Shown: positions 8,946 to 17,010, numbered from the stretch's first letter. The stretch: 42,099 nucleotides of DNA from CAZMRW01 sp964568805 (GCA_964568805.1 CAZMRW010000028.1:1-42099); one strand, 5' to 3'. The notes: generated from the sequence alone by a model not told the origin. Made by a program: numbers and translations.

Positions 8946-9308
8946 ATGGCAAAAGAATTTGGTCGTAGCGACCGTGTTTCATCGGAAATGCAGAAAGAGC
9001 TGTCTTTGATCCTGCTGCGTGACATCAAGGATTCCAGGCTGGGCTTTATCACCATCACTGAAGTTGCCGTGACCAAGGATCTGTCCGTAGCGAAAGTTTA
9101 CGTTACCGTGCTGAATGTCGATGATCAGGGCAAGCGTAATAACGTCAAATGGCTCAATGAACTGGCTCCGGTCATACGGCATGAATTAGCCAAACGGATG
9201 CGGCTGCGTCATATTTCCGAATTGCGTTTTTTTTACGATGATTCTTTCGATACCGGCATGAGAGTAGCCGAATTACTGAGTCATCTGGATAAACCCGGCG
9301 AAAAATAG
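8946..9308 (+). CDS. rbfA: 30S ribosome-binding factor RbfA
   Basis: This 120-residue protein has the single KH-like fold typical of RbfA: RVSSEMQKELSLIL at the start, the DLSVAKVYVTVL strand, and RHISELRFFYDDSFD near the end, matching the family at full length. It binds the 30S subunit and supports maturation of the 5' end of 16S rRNA, notably in the cold. It starts six bases after the infB stop, with no strong ribosome site of its own (GTAAGGTT at the infB end), so it is probably coupled to infB translation. RimP, RbfA and IF-2 act at successive steps of 30S maturation and initiation. Confidence 0.97.
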   Translation: MAKEFGRSDRVSSEMQKELSLILLRDIKDSRLGFITITEVAVTKDLSVAKVYVTVLNVDDQGKRNNVKWLNELAPVIRHELAKRMRLRHISELRFFYDDSFDTGMRVAELLSHLDKPGEK

Positions 9309-9314
9309 CCCGGC

Positions 9315-10220
9315 ATGAGCAAACGCAAGTCAGGATGCAATGTCCACGGGATCTTGCTGCTGGATAAGCGGCTGGGGGTGTCTTCAAACAGGGCCTTGCA
9401 GGAAGTCAGGCGCTTGTTTAACGCCAACAAGGCGGGGCATACCGGCAGTCTGGATCCGTTGGCAACCGGTTTGTTGCCCTTATGTTTTGGTGAAGCAACC
9501 AAGGTATCCGGCATGATGCTCGATGATGACAAACGTTATCGTGTTGTTATCCAGCTCGGCGTTTTAACCGATACCGGCGACAGTGAAGGCGCTGTAATTG
9601 AAACAAAACCGGTACCCGAGATATTGCCAGAAGCATTACAAGTGTGCCTGACATCGTTTACCGGCGAGATCGACCAGGTGCCTCCGATGTTTTCCGCATT
9701 AAAATATAACGGCAAAAAGCTTTATGAATTGGCCAGGGCCGGACAAACCGTTGAACGTAAAGCCAGGCGCATCACCTTGTATGAATTAAAGCTGCTGGAG
9801 TTTTCCGGAGATCGGCTGACCCTGGAGGTATTCTGTTCCAAGGGAACGTATATCAGGTCGCTGGCGGAAGATATCGGTCAGTATTTTGGCTGCGGCGGCA
9901 CGGTCATCGCATTGCGGCGGCTGCAATCCGGATCGTTTACCCTGGATAATGCCCATACCATCGAGCAATTAACGCAAATGGATGAGCAAAGCCTGCATCG
10001 TTGCCTAGTCGCTGTCGATCAACCGTTACAGGTCATTCCGGCTTTACAGCTGTCAGATCAACAGGCCACGCGCATCAAATATGGGCAGCCGCTCTACGGA
10101 GAACAAATACCCCAAGGCCAGGTTCGTTTATATCATTCCGACCTGTTTTTGGGCTTGGGAGAAATGCTAAGGGATGGTAAACTAATACCCCGAAAATTGT
10201 TCAATTTGAATGAAATTTAA
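9315..10220 (+). CDS. truB: tRNA pseudouridine(55) synthase TruB
   Basis: The 301-residue protein carries GILLLDKRLGVSSN at the N-terminus and the catalytic motif GHTGSLDPLATGLLP, in which the Asp is the nucleophile. Further family blocks are QVPPMFSALKYNGKKLYELAR and CSKGTYIRSLAEDIG, followed by a C-terminal PUA-like region. TruB converts U55 of the T loop of nearly all tRNAs to pseudouridine and also works as a tRNA chaperone. It starts six bases downstream of rbfA in the same operon. The downstream gap to rpsO contains a long inverted repeat and a second hairpin. Confidence 0.97.
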   Translation: MSKRKSGCNVHGILLLDKRLGVSSNRALQEVRRLFNANKAGHTGSLDPLATGLLPLCFGEATKVSGMMLDDDKRYRVVIQLGVLTDTGDSEGAVIETKPVPEILPEALQVCLTSFTGEIDQVPPMFSALKYNGKKLYELARAGQTVERKARRITLYELKLLEFSGDRLTLEVFCSKGTYIRSLAEDIGQYFGCGGTVIALRRLQSGSFTLDNAHTIEQLTQMDEQSLHRCLVAVDQPLQVIPALQLSDQQATRIKYGQPLYGEQIPQGQVRLYHSDLFLGLGEMLRDGKLIPRKLFNLNEI

Positions 10221-10280
10221 GGCGAAAGGTAAAAGGCGCAAGGCAAAAGTAAATTCGCCTTTTACCATTCGTCTTTCGCC
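10221..10280. repeat. long inverted repeat between truB and rpsO
   Basis: The left arm GGCGAAAGGTAAAAGGCG starts one base after the truB stop. The right arm, ending at 10280, contains CGCCTTTTAC and CTTTCGCC, the exact complements of the two halves of the left arm, separated by a seven-base insertion. The left arm continues with similar AAGGC-AAAAG units. The pattern resembles dispersed REP-like hairpins found between genes. It has no U-tract and could act as an mRNA 3' stabiliser or a partial terminator. Confidence 0.65.
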
Positions 10281-10317
10281 TGCTTCTACACCCTATCGTG
10301 GAAACAGGCATTTACCG

Positions 10318-10341
10318 GCCCTTTCTTGAAGGGCTTTTATT
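10318..10341 (+). terminator. terminator-like hairpin upstream of rpsO
   Basis: GCCCTT (10318-10323), loop TCTTG, AAGGGC (10329-10334), then TTTTATT. It sits 24 bases before the rpsO ATG and may attenuate read-through from truB or protect a processed rpsO transcript. Confidence 0.5.
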
Positions 10342-10364
10342 ATTAATCTTAATAGGGATTAACC

Positions 10365-10634
10365 ATGCCATTTACTGCAGAACAAAAAAAAGCGATCGTT
10401 GAAGCGTACCGTTTATCCGAAACCGATACCGGTTCGCCTGAAGTGCAAGTCGCTTTGCTGACAGCACATATTACTCATTTGACACCCCATTTTGCAGAAC
10501 ACAAAAAAGACAATCATTCGCGCCGCGGTCTGTTGCGGATGGTGAATCAACGGCGCAAGCTGCTGGACTATCTTAAAAATAAGGATGCCAGCCGCTATCG
10601 TTCCTTGATTGACCGTCTTGGTTTACGCAAATAA
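10365..10634 (+). CDS. rpsO: 30S ribosomal protein S15
   Basis: The protein is 89 residues, the standard S15 length. It shows the family segments YRLSETDTGSPEVQVALLT, HITHLTPHFAEHKKDNHSRRGLLRMVNQRRKLLDYL (helices contacting 16S rRNA helices h20-h22) and the C-terminal DRLGLRK. S15 is a primary 16S rRNA-binding protein nucleating assembly of the platform. The gene lies between truB and pnp as in E. coli, where rpsO and pnp are partly separated by a terminator. The same arrangement is visible here, with a strong hairpin directly after the stop codon. Confidence 0.98.
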   Translation: MPFTAEQKKAIVEAYRLSETDTGSPEVQVALLTAHITHLTPHFAEHKKDNHSRRGLLRMVNQRRKLLDYLKNKDASRYRSLIDRLGLRK

Positions 10635-10644
10635 ACACCTGTTT

Positions 10645-10677
10645 AAAAACGGCGCATTCTATGTGCCGTTTTTGTTT
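10645..10677 (+). terminator. intrinsic terminator between rpsO and pnp
   Basis: AAAAACGGC (10645-10653) pairs with GCCGTTTTT (10665-10673) in a nine-base-pair stem followed by a T-rich run. It matches the position of the E. coli rpsO terminator and should let only part of the transcripts continue into pnp. Confidence 0.8.
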
Positions 10678-10733
10678 TGCAGTGTCATAGCTTGAAGAAC
10701 CTTTAAACAATTTCTACGCAAAGGAACCTTATA

Positions 10734-12812
10734 GTGAATCCTATCAGGAAAGAATTTCAGTACGGCGATCAAAAGATTACGCTGGAAACCGGTGAAATAG
10801 CCCGTCAGGCTGACGGTGCTGTGATCATCGATGTCAACGGCACATCGCTACTGGTTACCGTCGTTGGAAAAAAAGAAGCCAGTGGTGGCGATTTTTTTCC
10901 ACTGACTGTCAATTATCAGGAAAAAGCCTACGCCGCCGGTAAAATACCCGGTGGTTTTTTTAAAAGAGAAGGCCGTCCTACTGAACAGGAGACATTAATT
11001 TCCCGTTTGATAGACCGCCCCATCCGCCCTCTTTTTCCTGAGGGGTATTCGAACGAAGTTCAAATCATTGCCACGGTCATTTCGTTAAATCCGGATGTGG
11101 ATACCGAAATTCCTGCTTTACTCGGCGCTTCGGCGGCCTTGGCGGTTTCCGGTCTACCTTTTAACGGTCCGATCGGCGCTGCCTGCGTCGGTTACAAAGA
11201 CGGCCAATATTTGCTGAATCCATCGCCATCGGTTCAAAAGGAATCACAATTGCAACTGGTCGTTGCCGGGACTGCAAAAGCGGTATTGATGGTCGAGTCG
11301 GAAGCCGACTGTCTGTCTGAAGAGGTGATGCTGGGTGCGGTTCTGTTTGGCCATGAACAGATGCAGACGGCAATCAATGCGATCATTGATTTCGCTCAGG
11401 AAGCCGGCGCCGGCATCGTTGAGTGGATAGCCCCCGATGCGGATGCCGAATTGGTAAACTTGGTTAAGGCTGAAGTTGAAGAAGATATCAAGGAAGCTTA
11501 TCAGATTGCGGAAAAACTGGTCAGACAGGAGCGGCTGAAAGGCATCAGAAATGCGGTTGTGGAGAAACTGGTGGCCAATGGCGACTATGCGGAAAGCAGC
11601 ATTCGCGGCATCATCGAACATCTGGAATATACGATCGTGCGGCATGCCATTCTCAATGAAAGCAAACGTATCGATGGCCGCGATCTGGACTCTATTCGAC
11701 CGATTACGATCAGAACCGGCGTCCTGCCCAGAACCCACGGCTCGGCCTTGTTTACCCGCGGCGAAACCCAGGCTTTGGTGGTCGCGACATTGGGCACCCA
11801 ACGCGATGCCCAAATCATTGACGCGCTGGCAGGTGAGTATAAAGATCTGTTTATGCTGCATTACAACTTCCCTCCATACAGCGTCGGTGAAACCGGATTT
11901 GTCGGTTCGCCGAAGCGACGCGAGATCGGCCACGGCCGCCTGGCAAAACGCGGCGTCGCCGCGGTGCTGCCCAATATGGAAGAATTTCCCTATGTGATAC
12001 GGGTTGTTTCCGAAATCACCGAGTCGAACGGTTCAAGTTCGATGGCGTCGGTGTGCGGCAGCAGCCTGGCGTTGATGGACGCAGGCGTACCTATCAAAAC
12101 GCCGGTTGCCGGCATTGCGATGGGTCTGATCAAGGAAGGCGACAGTTTTGCGGTACTTTCCGACATCATGGGTGATGAAGATCATCTGGGCGATATGGAT
12201 TTTAAAGTTGCCGGGTCCGCAGACGGGATAACCGCGCTGCAAATGGACATCAAGATAGAGGGCATCACCACTGAAATCATGAAAACGGCCCTGGAACAGG
12301 CAAAGAAAGGCCGCTTGCATATTTTGGGCGAAATGAATAAGGCGCTGTCCGCAGCTCGTGAACATATGTCCGATTTTGCGCCGCGTATCATTACCTTCAA
12401 GATCGACCCGAGCAAAATCCGGGAAGTCATCGGCAAAGGTGGCGCAACCATACGCGGCATTACCGAAATTACCGGTGCCAGCGTCGATTTGACCGATGAC
12501 GGCGTCGTCAAAATTGCGTCGGTCGATAAAGCGGCCGGTGAAGAGGCTCGCCGCCTGATCGAGGAAATCACCGCTGAAGTAGAAGTCGGCAAGATTTACG
12601 AAGGTAAAGTCGTCAGATTGATGGACTTTGGCGCCTTTGTAACCATCCTGCCCGGCAAGGACGGCCTGGTCCATATTTCGCAAATTTCGGACGAACATGT
12701 CGATAAAGTCAGTGATCGGCTTGCCGAAGGCGATATGGTTAAAGTCAAGGTACTTGAAATCGATCGTCAGGGCAGAGTCAGACTCAGCATGAAGGAAGCC
12801 GAGAAAGAGTAA
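10734..12812 (+). CDS. pnp: polyribonucleotide nucleotidyltransferase (PNPase)
   Basis: The 692-residue protein contains two RNase PH-like cores joined by an alpha-helical domain. The second core includes FFPLTV-type and FTRGETQALVVATLG segments. It ends with a KH domain (REVIGKGGATIRGITEITGA) and an S1 domain (GKIYEGKVVRLMDFGAFVTILPGKDGLVHISQIS). PNPase degrades RNA 3' to 5' using phosphate and can add tails; it is a degradosome component. The start is GTG at 10734 with AAGGAA eight bases upstream. E. coli controls pnp through its 5' leader after RNase III cleavage; the 57-base leader after the rpsO terminator here shows no large double-stranded stem, so I cannot tell whether that applies. 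Confidence 0.98.
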   Translation: MNPIRKEFQYGDQKITLETGEIARQADGAVIIDVNGTSLLVTVVGKKEASGGDFFPLTVNYQEKAYAAGKIPGGFFKREGRPTEQETLISRLIDRPIRPLFPEGYSNEVQIIATVISLNPDVDTEIPALLGASAALAVSGLPFNGPIGAACVGYKDGQYLLNPSPSVQKESQLQLVVAGTAKAVLMVESEADCLSEEVMLGAVLFGHEQMQTAINAIIDFAQEAGAGIVEWIAPDADAELVNLVKAEVEEDIKEAYQIAEKLVRQERLKGIRNAVVEKLVANGDYAESSIRGIIEHLEYTIVRHAILNESKRIDGRDLDSIRPITIRTGVLPRTHGSALFTRGETQALVVATLGTQRDAQIIDALAGEYKDLFMLHYNFPPYSVGETGFVGSPKRREIGHGRLAKRGVAAVLPNMEEFPYVIRVVSEITESNGSSSMASVCGSSLALMDAGVPIKTPVAGIAMGLIKEGDSFAVLSDIMGDEDHLGDMDFKVAGSADGITALQMDIKIEGITTEIMKTALEQAKKGRLHILGEMNKALSAAREHMSDFAPRIITFKIDPSKIREVIGKGGATIRGITEITGASVDLTDDGVVKIASVDKAAGEEARRLIEEITAEVEVGKIYEGKVVRLMDFGAFVTILPGKDGLVHISQISDEHVDKVSDRLAEGDMVKVKVLEIDRQGRVRLSMKEAEKE

Positions 12813-12833
12813 TATCTTCAGCCGGCAGCAAGA

Positions 12834-12855
12834 AGGGCCGCAAGGCCCTTTTTTT
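12834..12855 (+). terminator. intrinsic terminator of the nusA-pnp operon
   Basis: AGGGCC (12834-12839), loop GCAA, GGCCCT (12844-12849) and a T run. It closes the operon 21 bases after the pnp stop codon. Confidence 0.88.
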
Positions 12856-13380
12856 CGTCTGTTACCGATGAAAGCAGGCAATCGATTTAGACCTGATTGA
12901 AAAAAAACAAAAAAAATATTTGAATATAGCGTACTATAGCGTTAGTAAGCATATTATTCGCAAGGATCGTTTGGCCCTAGGGCAAAAGATTGCGCCGTCA
13001 GTTGATACGGCGAGGCATAGGTAAAAGTACTCTTTGGTTTCGGTAAGCACGGTGCCAATGAATCCTCAGAAGGTGCCCTAGCGACGATTGATCGACAATC
13101 AGGCTTCGGTTTGTGAAGCGTCAATCAGCCATGCCGAAAAAATTCAAGGTATAAACCCTCGAAAAAGGTAACCAGGCCAGAAAACGTAGAATCGACAAGT
13201 CACTCTGCTTTCTCCTGTACCAAAGTTCGCGCTACACATATCCCGGGATACTAGGAAACTCATTGCATTATTTCCTGTTTTCTGCGGCTAATCAACCTGG
13301 GTAGCGCATTCGCGTTGTATGCCCGGATACATGGATTGATCCCTTACAACCCACTTCACATAGACATTAAGGACACCTTT
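12856..13380 (+). other. 525-base non-coding stretch with clustered hairpins (candidate structured leader or small RNA)
   Basis: No open frame here is convincing. The section 12977-13126 is rich in pairings. CTAGGGC (12977-12983) complements GCCCTAG (13075-13081) and could close a domain containing CGCCGT/ACGGCG (12993-12998 and 13007-13012). After it come GATTG/CAATC (13086-13100) and GCTTC/GAAGC (13103-13119). An AT-rich segment with TACTAT near 12934 could be a promoter, but no good -35 box is present. The stretch may be the 5' leader of the RRM gene or a separate RNA. I match it to no known riboswitch, RNase P RNA or tmRNA. Confidence 0.35.
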
Positions 13381-13644
13381 TTGAAAAAATTATTTGTTGG
13401 AAACTTACCCAGCGACGCAACTGAAGCCAGCGTGTCGGCCTTATTCTCCGAGTTCGGCAGGGTTCATTCGATTGAACTGGTCACCGATCTTTTTAGCGGC
13501 AGATGCAAAGGTTTTGGCTTTATCGGCATGGAAGGCCATGAAGCCAGAGCCGCTATCGCAAAACTGGATGGCAATCTTTACAACGGCAAACCGCTAAAAG
13601 TCAATTTTGAAGATACGTCCGCTAAAAAGGGCAGACGCCGCTAG
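13381..13644 (+). CDS. small RRM-type RNA-binding protein
   Basis: The product is 87 residues with one RNA-recognition motif. RNP2 is LFVGNLP near the N-terminus and RNP1 is CKGFGFIGM around residues 41-49, both with the aromatic residues that stack on RNA bases. The short basic tail ends KKGRRR. Such single-RRM proteins are known in cyanobacteria and various proteobacteria, often cold-induced and acting as RNA chaperones. The start is a TTG at 13381 with TAAGGA seven bases upstream; it makes the RRM begin at the N-terminus, as in the family. An in-frame ATG at 13315 would add 22 residues without a ribosome site. It lies between pnp and an RNA helicase. Confidence 0.85.
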   Translation: MKKLFVGNLPSDATEASVSALFSEFGRVHSIELVTDLFSGRCKGFGFIGMEGHEARAAIAKLDGNLYNGKPLKVNFEDTSAKKGRRR

Positions 13645-14000
13645 TTTTTTACTCCTTTTTATACTCAAGGGTACGATAAACGGAAATCCTCAGCCCTGTC
13701 GCAGTGTTGTGATGGATGGGTTACGGCGCCTGCGCATTTGGTTAAAATCCGTTTATCGGCCCTGTCGATAACGCCTGCGTTCCTTGGAATATGCTGCTCG
13801 AATTTAAAATCGGTTTTTTCTATGACCGCGATGCAAGCATCGCTGTCATGAAAGGTTTCCTATATAATTTAAATTCCCTGAGGTTGTTACACCCTGAGGA
13901 ATTCAGCATGCAGATAATTCAGGCGTCCAGTTTTGCCCCGTAATTTACACCTTTGTAAAACGGGTACCAGGATTTAAATCCCTCACTATCGAGATCAACT
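13645..14000 (+). other. 356-base intergenic stretch with long inverted and direct repeats
   Basis: CGATAAACGGA (13674-13684) is perfectly complementary to TCCGTTTATCG (13748-13758), bracketing 63 bases. The nine-base unit GCCCTGTCG occurs at 13693-13701 and again at 13759-13767, just outside the right arm. CCCTGAGG is also repeated with an eight-base gap near 13880-13905. A 50-codon frame at 13791-13943 has no proper ribosome site and I do not call it. TATAAT near 13864 could be a -10 box for the helicase gene, but its -35 region is poor. Confidence 0.4.
13937..13964 (+). promoter_or_regulatory. bulged hairpin in the helicase leader
   Basis: CCCGT (13937-13941) pairs with ACGGG (13960-13964) and TTTACA (13944-13949) with TGTAAA (13954-13959), leaving a two-base AA bulge and a CCTT loop. 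It lies 36 bases before the helicase start codon and lacks a U-tract, so it is more likely an mRNA structure than a terminator. Confidence 0.5.
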
Positions 14001-15155
14001 ATGTCATTTTCCTCCCTCGGCCTGTCCGAATCCCTGTTACGAGCCATAAGCGATTCGGGGTATACCACACCAACGCCGATACAATTACAGGCCATACCCT
14101 CAGTTTTGTCAGGCCGCGACCTGCTTGCCGCCGCTCAAACCGGCACCGGCAAAACTGCAGGGTTTACGCTGCCGATTCTGCAACGATTAGCAGCGGGCAA
14201 ACATGACGGCGGCACTCGCCCCGTAAGAGCATTGATTTTAACGCCGACTCGCGAGCTGGCTGCACAAGTCGCCGAATCGGTGACGAAATACGGTTCCCAT
14301 CTGAGTCCGCGGTTAAAATCGGATGTAGTGTTCGGAGGCGTAAAAATCAACCCGCAAATGATGCGCTTAAGAGGCGGGGTCGATATTCTGACGGCAACGC
14401 CGGGACGTTTACTGGATCTGGTCAGCCAAAACGCCGTAAAGCTAAACCAGGTAGAAATTCTGGTTTTGGATGAGGCGGACCGGATGCTGGATATGGGTTT
14501 CATCAGGGACATCAACAAAATTTTGGCGCTATTGCCCAAGAAACGGCAGAATCTGCTGTTTTCAGCTACCTTTTCCGCTGATATACGCAAACTGACCCAC
14601 AACCTGCTGAGCAATCCGGTGCAAGTTGAAGTGGCTGTCGAAAATGCCGCCGCCGATACCATCGAACAGGTTGCTTATACCGTGAATAAAACCGCGAAAA
14701 CGGCGTTATTGACGCATTTGATCAAAAGCAACGATTGGCGGCAAGTGCTGGTTTTTACCAGCACCAAACACGGCGCCAACCGGCTGACTGAAAAACTGAA
14801 TTCCGCCCAGATCAAAGCCTCGGCGATACATGGCAATAAAAGCCAAGGCGCCAGAACCAGTGCATTGGCAGGTTTTAAGGCGGGTGAAATCAGAGTGCTT
14901 GTCGCTACCGATGTCGCTGCCCGCGGTATCGATATAGCCCGGTTGCCGCACGTGGTGAACTATGAGTTGCCTCGCTCATCAACCGACTATGTGCACCGTA
15001 TCGGCCGCACCGGGCGGGCAGGACAAGGCGGGCAAGCCGTTTCCCTGGTTGCTCATGATGAATATAGCGCGTTACGTCAGGTTGAAAAACTGATCGGTAT
15101 TAAAATTACGCGCGAACAAATCGCTGGATTTGAAGCGTCGGAAACCGTTCGCTAG
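14001..15155 (+). CDS. rhlE: DEAD-box ATP-dependent RNA helicase, RhlE-like
   Basis: The 384-residue protein has all DEAD-box motifs in order: Q motif (GYTTPTPIQ), Walker A AAQTGTGKT, PTRELAAQV, TPGR, DEAD (within LVLDEADRMLD), SAT, then in domain 2 VLVFTSTKHGANRL, VATDVAARGID and HRIGRTGRAG. The N-terminal start FSSLGLSESLLRAI and the motifs fit RhlE rather than DbpA or SrmB. The C-terminal extension is almost absent, while many RhlE proteins have a long basic tail, so RNA targeting may depend on partners. It unwinds short RNA duplexes using ATP. Its stop overlaps the stop of the convergent hydrolase gene by four bases (15152-15155). Confidence 0.93.
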   Translation: MSFSSLGLSESLLRAISDSGYTTPTPIQLQAIPSVLSGRDLLAAAQTGTGKTAGFTLPILQRLAAGKHDGGTRPVRALILTPTRELAAQVAESVTKYGSHLSPRLKSDVVFGGVKINPQMMRLRGGVDILTATPGRLLDLVSQNAVKLNQVEILVLDEADRMLDMGFIRDINKILALLPKKRQNLLFSATFSADIRKLTHNLLSNPVQVEVAVENAAADTIEQVAYTVNKTAKTALLTHLIKSNDWRQVLVFTSTKHGANRLTEKLNSAQIKASAIHGNKSQGARTSALAGFKAGEIRVLVATDVAARGIDIARLPHVVNYELPRSSTDYVHRIGRTGRAGQGGQAVSLVAHDEYSALRQVEKLIGIKITREQIAGFEASETVR

Positions 15156-15919
15156 ATTTTGTCGAGCCAGGCCTTCACTTGCGCCACCACCCAGGGGCCA
15201 TCATCCACGGTAAGATCATGTCCTGCCCAGGGATGAGTGCAGAGTTCCAGATCGAATTTTTTGTGTATTGCTTCCGAGCAGACCGGCGCCACCAGTTTGT
15301 CTTCCCGACTGTTAAGCAATAAAACCGGCTGGGATGGTTTCGAGTCGCCTGGGGCATAACCGGCAGCCGCCAGGGTCTGGCGGTAAGTGTTTTTGAGGCT
15401 AACGGGACGTTCTTTCTGGATGATTGCCCACTGGTCGGAGAGTTGCTGATGATGATCTCGCCGATTGCTGAGCAACTCTATGAGTACCGATTCCCGATCG
15501 TGCACCGTGCGTTTTAGTGATAATGACGCTAATTTACCGTAACTTTGCCAGCGCAAGCGGCGATAGCAAGGACTCAATTCGGCAAAACTGCAATTGATCA
15601 AGGCTGCACCGCAAACATCGTCCGGATAAGTTTTCATCCATTCCCAGGCGACCATCGCGCCGAGAGACAGTGCCAGAATCGTTGCCGGCTGTTGAAGGAA
15701 ACCCTGAGCATAGGCCTCGGCACGCGCCTTGTCTGTAATCGCGCTGATCGTATCGGGACTGGCGTCGCGATAATGCCGGCCGGTTCCGGGTAAATCCAGA
15801 GCCGTTATTGTGGCAGTTGGAAATGCCGTTTGCAGCAACGGCACGAAGTCTCCCCAGTGCGCCGACTCTCGTGTCAGGCCCCTAAGCAAAATCCAGTTTT
15901 GTCCAAGTTGCTTACTCAT
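15152..15919 (-). CDS. alpha/beta hydrolase
   Basis: From the ATG at 15919 the protein is 255 residues. It shows an alpha/beta-hydrolase fold: LLRGLTRESAHW (oxyanion region), LDLPGTGRHY, the nucleophile elbow ALSLGAMVAW with Ser, an acid in LLLNSREDKLV and the catalytic His in PWAGHDLTVDDG. It most resembles small esterase-type hydrolases; the substrate is not readable. The elbow has Ala at the first Gly position, a tolerated change. A frame open to 15946 exists, but the 15919 start overlaps the upstream peptidase stop by eight bases, which suggests coupled translation. It is the last gene of the run olsB, olsA, M14 peptidase, hydrolase on the minus strand. Confidence 0.8.
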   Translation of the reverse strand: MSKQLGQNWILLRGLTRESAHWGDFVPLLQTAFPTATITALDLPGTGRHYRDASPDTISAITDKARAEAYAQGFLQQPATILALSLGAMVAWEWMKTYPDDVCGAALINCSFAELSPCYRRLRWQSYGKLASLSLKRTVHDRESVLIELLSNRRDHHQQLSDQWAIIQKERPVSLKNTYRQTLAAAGYAPGDSKPSQPVLLLNSREDKLVAPVCSEAIHKKFDLELCTHPWAGHDLTVDDGPWVVAQVKAWLDKI

Positions 15920-16928
15920 ACCATAATCGAATCGCCTGTTGTTCATTGCGGGTTTTCTGTTGCGGTGTCAGCCGCGCCCACTGTTCAGGGTATAAAAGAC
16001 ACCGATGTAAAAAATCAAATAACATGAAATGACGGCGAAAAATCCGCTGCTGGCGGTGGGGCAGCAGCGGATGAAACAGGCCGTGCCGCGAAAACAGATG
16101 CAGCGGACTCTTGCGCAGCCAGAGCCAGGATCCCATTTCCAGTGTCAATGGCAGGAATAAACGCCCGGTCGGAAATCGCTGCATGAAATTATCGAACAGA
16201 TAGTCCCATAAGTCACCATTAATTACATACTCTATGCTGGTCGGTTCTATCTTATAAATATGGTGCCGATAGCAGCGGTCAAACAGTTCCTTTAAGGCCA
16301 GCATTTCGGCGATACAGGCGAAGGGCGATTGACGGGATGCGTAGGGAAACCACAAACGATCACGGATACCAAATCCTGAGTGCAGATCCAGGGCAATAGA
16401 CAAGGGCGATTTGAAGAGCTGCTGGTCGGCAATGCGGCATAAGGCCAGCGCTTCTTTTTCCATGGCTGATTCACTGCCGCGATACCAGGGGAGGCGGGGC
16501 GTAAGCCGATGCCCGCTGTATAGTCGGGTTGCGCCCTCGCTTTCGACCGGCGAGTTGCGCATCAGGTCGACGCCGTTGCCATTGCTGCGCGTACCCAGAT
16601 AAACACCGACCGGATTGACAATGGGGACAAAGACCAATCGCGATTTTTCAAGCCGGGTCAGAAATTCCTCATCCCAGTCCAGTAATTGACTGAGGGTTAG
16701 CATATAAGACAGGATGACTTCTGACCCGATCTTTTCCAGTCCATGCACACCGCCAAAAAACGCCAATACCGGCACATCAGGGCGATCCGAACCAAGAGTA
16801 ATGCAATGAATGGGGAATTCCAACTCTTGGTATTGAACCTGCTCTATGACCTCGGTCCGGGCCCGGTCTCCGAATAGCTCAATAATCCGCCCAAGCTGTT
16901 CGAGCTCGGGAAATTTAAATCCGGTCAT
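15912..16928 (-). CDS. M14-family zinc carboxypeptidase-like protein
   Basis: The 338-residue protein has no signal peptide and carries the M14 metal and substrate sites. His62 and Glu65 lie in GGVHGLEKIG (HxxE), Arg124-Asn125 in DLMRNSP, the third zinc ligand His183 in LDLHSGFGIRD, and the catalytic Glu264 in LTLEMGSW. It probably removes an acyl or amino-acid group from a small substrate in the cytoplasm; many such proteins act as deacylases or amidases, not digestive peptidases. The C-terminal 70 residues are rich in His, Arg and Phe. It lies 82 bases behind olsA and overlaps the next hydrolase gene, so it may be co-transcribed with the ornithine-lipid genes. Confidence 0.8.
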   Translation of the reverse strand: MTGFKFPELEQLGRIIELFGDRARTEVIEQVQYQELEFPIHCITLGSDRPDVPVLAFFGGVHGLEKIGSEVILSYMLTLSQLLDWDEEFLTRLEKSRLVFVPIVNPVGVYLGTRSNGNGVDLMRNSPVESEGATRLYSGHRLTPRLPWYRGSESAMEKEALALCRIADQQLFKSPLSIALDLHSGFGIRDRLWFPYASRQSPFACIAEMLALKELFDRCYRHHIYKIEPTSIEYVINGDLWDYLFDNFMQRFPTGRLFLPLTLEMGSWLWLRKSPLHLFSRHGLFHPLLPHRQQRIFRRHFMLFDFLHRCLLYPEQWARLTPQQKTRNEQQAIRLWYE

Positions 16929-17010
16929 AGTATCGGTTGATAATGTCGCTGACAGGGCAAGCGGTTATTTGCAGCGCAACCGGGCACATGCGTTCTGGTT
17001 TATCTGCCGG

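Noticed and set aside
12033..12881. 282-codon minus-strand frame inside pnp
   Set aside because: It runs across the pnp KH and S1 domains and its terminator; the composition is typical of an antisense shadow.
12961..13130. tmRNA, RNase P RNA or known riboswitch between pnp and the RRM gene
   Set aside because: None of the conserved core sequences of these RNAs is present, although the region is structured.
13791..13943. 50-codon frame upstream of the helicase
   Set aside because: No proper ribosome site, and it ends inside the bulged hairpin; more likely leader sequence.
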